Source: Planctomycetota bacterium (GTDB lineage: Bacteria; Planctomycetota; UBA1135; GCA-002686595). From it: DNA of 43,344 nt. The notes under the pieces are model-generated. The model was given only the letters and a program-made list of their open reading frames with translations. It did not search any database and was not told the DNA's origin. The translations under genes were made by a program, and so were the position numbers. The stretch's first letter is position 1, and every line of letters begins with the position of its first letter. This document shows positions 40,486-43,344 of this stretch, piece after piece. The DNA lies in NCBI GenBank assembly GCA_947484275.1, contig CANKOY010000031.1, forward strand, positions 1 through 43,344, in the 5' to 3' direction.

Positions 40486-41504
40486 GGCCGGATCCTCGGG
40501 TCGAGAAGCGCCTGGAGCAGATCCGAAAGCAACAGCCCCAAGCACGCGAAGCAGGCGCTGACGAGCACGACGCCCGTGACTACGTCGTATTCGCGCCGCA
40601 GCAACCCACCGTGCAGGTACGTGCCCATGCCGGGGATGTCGAAGATCGTCTCGATCAAGACCGACCCGGCCACGAGCGCCGGGATCACTTGTCCAAGATG
40701 CACGCACAACGGCAGAGCAGCGTTGCGCAAGCCGTGGCGCCAAACGAGGCGCTGCTCGGAAATGCCGCGGGCTCGCAGCGCCACGATCCAATCGCTCTCC
40801 AAGACCTCGATCATCGAGGCGCGCGTCTGCCGCGAGACATAGGCGACGACTCCGTAGGCGGCGCACAGAACCGGCAGCACGGCGGAGGCAGCGATTTGGC
40901 CCGCGCTCGCATCGCCTGACGGCCAGAGCACCGGGATCAGGTCCAGACCCTGGCGACCAAGGACCGACTGCAACTGCACAGCGATCCAAAACACCGGAAG
41001 CGAATACAAGAGGAACGTGGAGAGTGTCAGTGCGCGATCGACGCTGCTCCCACGACGCGTCGCGCCAAACACGCCGAGAGGAATCCCCACTGCGTAGCCC
41101 AGAAGCAACCCCAACAACATCAGCGGCAACGTGATCGAGAGCCGCTCCGCGATCTGCGTTCCCACGTGAACGCCCGGCCGCAAGTACTCCGTGCCGAGGT
41201 CGCCGACGAGCAATCCACCGTAGGGTGTCTCCCCACTACCGCCGAACCAGGCATGGCCCCGCGGCGAGAGATCGAAGGGCCCGAGGTAGTCGAGGTACTG
41301 GCGCCACAGCGGTTGATCGAGCAAGTGTTGAGTGCGAAAACGCGCCACGCTGGCCGAGTCCGCAACCGCCGCGTTCTCCGCCCCATCGCCAATGAGGTCG
41401 ATGGGCGTCCCCGGCGCGAGGTGCAGTAGCGCGAAGGCTACGAAGGTCGCCGCCAGGAGCGTGGGCAGCATCCACGCGATTCGCTTCAGGCCAAATGCGA
41501 ACAC
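40482..41504 (-). CDS. Peptide-type ABC permease, OppB/DppB-like
   Basis: 340 aa. The first membrane helix (MLPTLLAATFVAFALLHLAPGTPIDL) carries the family-typical LAPG(T/D)P. Further segments include LMLLGLLLGYAVGIPLGVFGA and TLSTFLLYSLPVFWIAVQLQ. The EAA loop is 'ALRARGISEQRLVWRHGLRNAALPLCVHLG', and the end carries 'FDIPGMGTYLHGGLLRREYDVVTGVVL'. It pairs with the OppC-like permease and starts 16 bases after the binding-protein stop. Confidence 0.93.
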   Translation of the reverse strand: MFAFGLKRIAWMLPTLLAATFVAFALLHLAPGTPIDLIGDGAENAAVADSASVARFRTQHLLDQPLWRQYLDYLGPFDLSPRGHAWFGGSGETPYGGLLVGDLGTEYLRPGVHVGTQIAERLSITLPLMLLGLLLGYAVGIPLGVFGATRRGSSVDRALTLSTFLLYSLPVFWIAVQLQSVLGRQGLDLIPVLWPSGDASAGQIAASAVLPVLCAAYGVVAYVSRQTRASMIEVLESDWIVALRARGISEQRLVWRHGLRNAALPLCVHLGQVIPALVAGSVLIETIFDIPGMGTYLHGGLLRREYDVVTGVVLVSACFACLGLLLSDLLQALLDPRIRP

Positions 41505-41520
41505 TGGGCCTCCTTGCGAA

Positions 41521-43344
41521 TCACTTCGAACGACTCGCCGTGGCGGTCAGGTACCAGCGCCGAATCCTGTAGCCCGGATCCAGCACGAAGCTCTCGAGAT
41601 TGCGCACGCGCAGCGACATGGCGAACTTGCGCGGGACATTGACGCCGAACATGTAGGGCTGCAGTGAATAGACTTTCCGCTGCAGGGCCGAAAACAACGT
41701 CTTCTGCCGCGTCGGATCGAGCTCCAACTGGATTTCCCCGATCAGGCGGTCCACCTCGGGGTCGCTGAGGCCCGAGTGATTCGCGCTGCCGGTGCCGGCC
41801 CACTTCGAATGCCAGGACTGCTCGGGATCGACGATGGGCGGCGTGATCCAGCCCATGGCCACCAGATCGAAATCGCGGGCGCGCAGAGCTTCCGTCAGCG
41901 CCGCCCAGTCGCGCCCGCGCAGGACCAGATCGACGCCGATCTTCTTCAGGTTCGCTTGATAGGCCTGTCCGGAGATCTCGCTCGTGCGACTGCCTGCCTG
42001 GTACAAAAACTCGATAGCGAGGGGCGCGCCGTCCTTGTCCACGCGACCGTCTTGATCGCGGTCGTACCAGCCGGCCTCGGCCAACAACTTGCGCGCGCCT
42101 TCGGGATCGAAGGGCAGCGGCGTGATCGACGCGTCGTAGACCGGACCGTCGACGAACTGCTCGCCGGTCACGCGCCTCGCCAGGCCCTTGTAGTAGCCGG
42201 CGATTAGCCCGTCCCAATCGAAACACATGCCGAGGGCCGTGCGCACGCGCTCGTCCTTCAGCTTCTCGCGCCGCATGTTCCAGGCGTTGTAGGAAATCTG
42301 CGGACCGTAGGAGTAGCCCTTGTAGTACCGCTCGCGGAATCCGTCGCTGTCCGTGCGCCCGCCGAAGTAGTCGTCGCCGGTCAGTCGATCGAAGTAATCG
42401 AGTTCGCCCTCCAGCAGCGCCGTCACCGCCGCGCTGTCGACAACCATGCGCCAGACGATCTCGTCCACGTGGCCTGAGTGAGCGCGATCGTGGTAGCCGT
42501 CCCAGCGACGGGCGACTATGGCGGTGTCGGTCCACTGAGCGAGCTTGTAGGGTCCAAGGCCGATCCACAGGCGATTGGCGGGATGCTCCTCGATGAAGCG
42601 CCCCTGCTCTTCAGCGCTGGCCTTCGGATTGACCTTGGGATTTCGCGGATCGGCGAGGTCGTAAATGTGCGCCGGCAGAATCGTCAGGCTCTCGAACGTG
42701 TCCAGTGCCAGGAAGTAGGGCTGGGCAAAAGAAAATCGCAGCGTGTAAGGCGATGAGGACTCGAAGCGCGCGACCTTGTCGAACTGAAAGCGCTTCTCGT
42801 CGCAGCGCACGAAGGGATTTCGAAAGCAGCGCATCGAGAACAGCACGTCGCGTGCGTCGAACTCCACGTCGTCCTGCCATTTCACGCCCTGACGCAACAC
42901 GAAATCGAAGGTCGTCCCGCGCAATAGGCGTTGGCCGGGGACCTTTTCCACCCGCAGCGGTTGCCCGCCGTCGTTGCGGGCACTGTGAACCACCCAGCGC
43001 CCGTCTTCCTCGCCGATGCGGCCGACGAGAACGCGCTCTCCCGTCGCGATGTCGCCGCCCTCGAGCACGAGTTGATCGAGCACTTCGAAACTCTGCGCCA
43101 ACGCCGGTTCGTACTCGAAACTCCGCGGATCCTGGCGCAGCAGGCCCTCGTGCAGTTCCTGCCACAGCCGGCGCGTGACCGAGGAATTCTCGATCATGAA
43201 GTTCAGGCTGCCCGGAAAACCGGGCACGTGCACCACGACCCTCCCGCCGTCGACGGCCTTGGGAAGCGCTTCGCTGCGGGCATCGAAGCCCGGATAAAAG
43301 ACGTCAGCGAGGGCGAGCGGGTGCGCTGATGACGCCGGCTGCGC
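41521..43344 (-). CDS. Family 5 extracellular solute-binding protein (5' end outside window)
   Basis: 607 residues are visible and the frame is open to the window edge, so the signal peptide and start lie beyond 43344. An internal GTG at 43236 is not the start, since the 36 codons before it continue the fold ('VFYPGFDARSEALPKAVDGGRVVVHVPG'). SBP_bac_5 features: 'VTRRLWQELHEGLL', 'FVLRQGVKWQDDVEFDARDVLFSM', 'WIGLGPYKLAQW', 'SYNAWNMRREKLKDERVRTALGMCFDWDGL' and 'FDPEGARKLLAEAGW'. It captures peptides or similar solutes for the two permeases. Size agrees with YejA-like binding proteins. Confidence 0.93.
   Translation of the reverse strand, partial: AQPASSAHPLALADVFYPGFDARSEALPKAVDGGRVVVHVPGFPGSLNFMIENSSVTRRLWQELHEGLLRQDPRSFEYEPALAQSFEVLDQLVLEGGDIATGERVLVGRIGEEDGRWVVHSARNDGGQPLRVEKVPGQRLLRGTTFDFVLRQGVKWQDDVEFDARDVLFSMRCFRNPFVRCDEKRFQFDKVARFESSSPYTLRFSFAQPYFLALDTFESLTILPAHIYDLADPRNPKVNPKASAEEQGRFIEEHPANRLWIGLGPYKLAQWTDTAIVARRWDGYHDRAHSGHVDEIVWRMVVDSAAVTALLEGELDYFDRLTGDDYFGGRTDSDGFRERYYKGYSYGPQISYNAWNMRREKLKDERVRTALGMCFDWDGLIAGYYKGLARRVTGEQFVDGPVYDASITPLPFDPEGARKLLAEAGWYDRDQDGRVDKDGAPLAIEFLYQAGSRTSEISGQAYQANLKKIGVDLVLRGRDWAALTEALRARDFDLVAMGWITPPIVDPEQSWHSKWAGTGSANHSGLSDPEVDRLIGEIQLELDPTRQKTLFSALQRKVYSLQPYMFGVNVPRKFAMSLRVRNLESFVLDPGYRIRRWYLTATASRSK

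Noticed and set aside
1..43344. CRISPR arrays, tRNA or rRNA genes, insertion sequences and phage integration sites
   Set aside because: I looked through the intergenic stretches and saw no regular repeat-spacer pattern, tRNA-like cloverleaf ends, transposase or integrase. Long gaps are few and accounted for.

Overview
The window is GC-rich, densely coded bacterial DNA with many 1-4 base gene overlaps (ATGA or GTGA). It most likely comes from a planctomycete or another member of the PVC superphylum. The best marker is a small basic protein at 16983-17279 whose N-terminus fits the PVC-restricted 'small basic protein' family (TIGR04137). A Zn-ribbon protein at the left edge, a CRTAC1-like FG-GAP/ASPIC protein, many TPR lipoproteins and secretins with TPR-rich N-termini agree with this. 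I saw no tRNA, rRNA, IS element or CRISPR array.

Layout. (1) 1-14099, minus strand: a surface-polysaccharide cluster. Wzm and Wzt ABC exporter genes lead, followed by a GT2, a PIG-L deacetylase, a GT4, a PIG-L/GT2 fusion, a second GT2, a secreted alpha/beta hydrolase, three more GT4 enzymes and a Zn-ribbon gene cut by the window edge. Most junctions overlap or have tiny gaps, so this is probably one or two long transcripts. (2) 14230-18033, minus strand: a housekeeping run of a membrane-anchored protein, the PVC small basic protein, QueE, the GTPase Der and a small lipoprotein. (3) 18177-21187, plus strand: an FG-GAP/ASPIC lipoprotein coupled to an exported TPR protein, convergent with a TPR lipoprotein (21200-22486). 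(4) 22706-23587: a family 4 uracil-DNA glycosylase.

(5) 23969-36397, plus strand: the most interesting part. Two related lipoprotein secretins (884 and 864 aa) flank two exported TPR proteins, one ExbB/TolQ-type channel protein and two consecutive ExbD/TolR proteins. No secretion ATPase, pilin, GspC or TonB is present. The set looks like an outer-membrane secretin coupled to a proton-motive-force motor through TPR proteins. That reading is inference from gene content. The intergenic spaces hold sigma-70-like promoters, long leaders and strong palindromes.

(6) 36513-37229: a HAD phosphatase with what looks like a leaderless promoter. (7) 37355-43344, minus strand: a peptide-type ABC importer with the gene order binding protein (cut by the window edge), two permeases and one double-NBD ATPase, the architecture of YejABEF.
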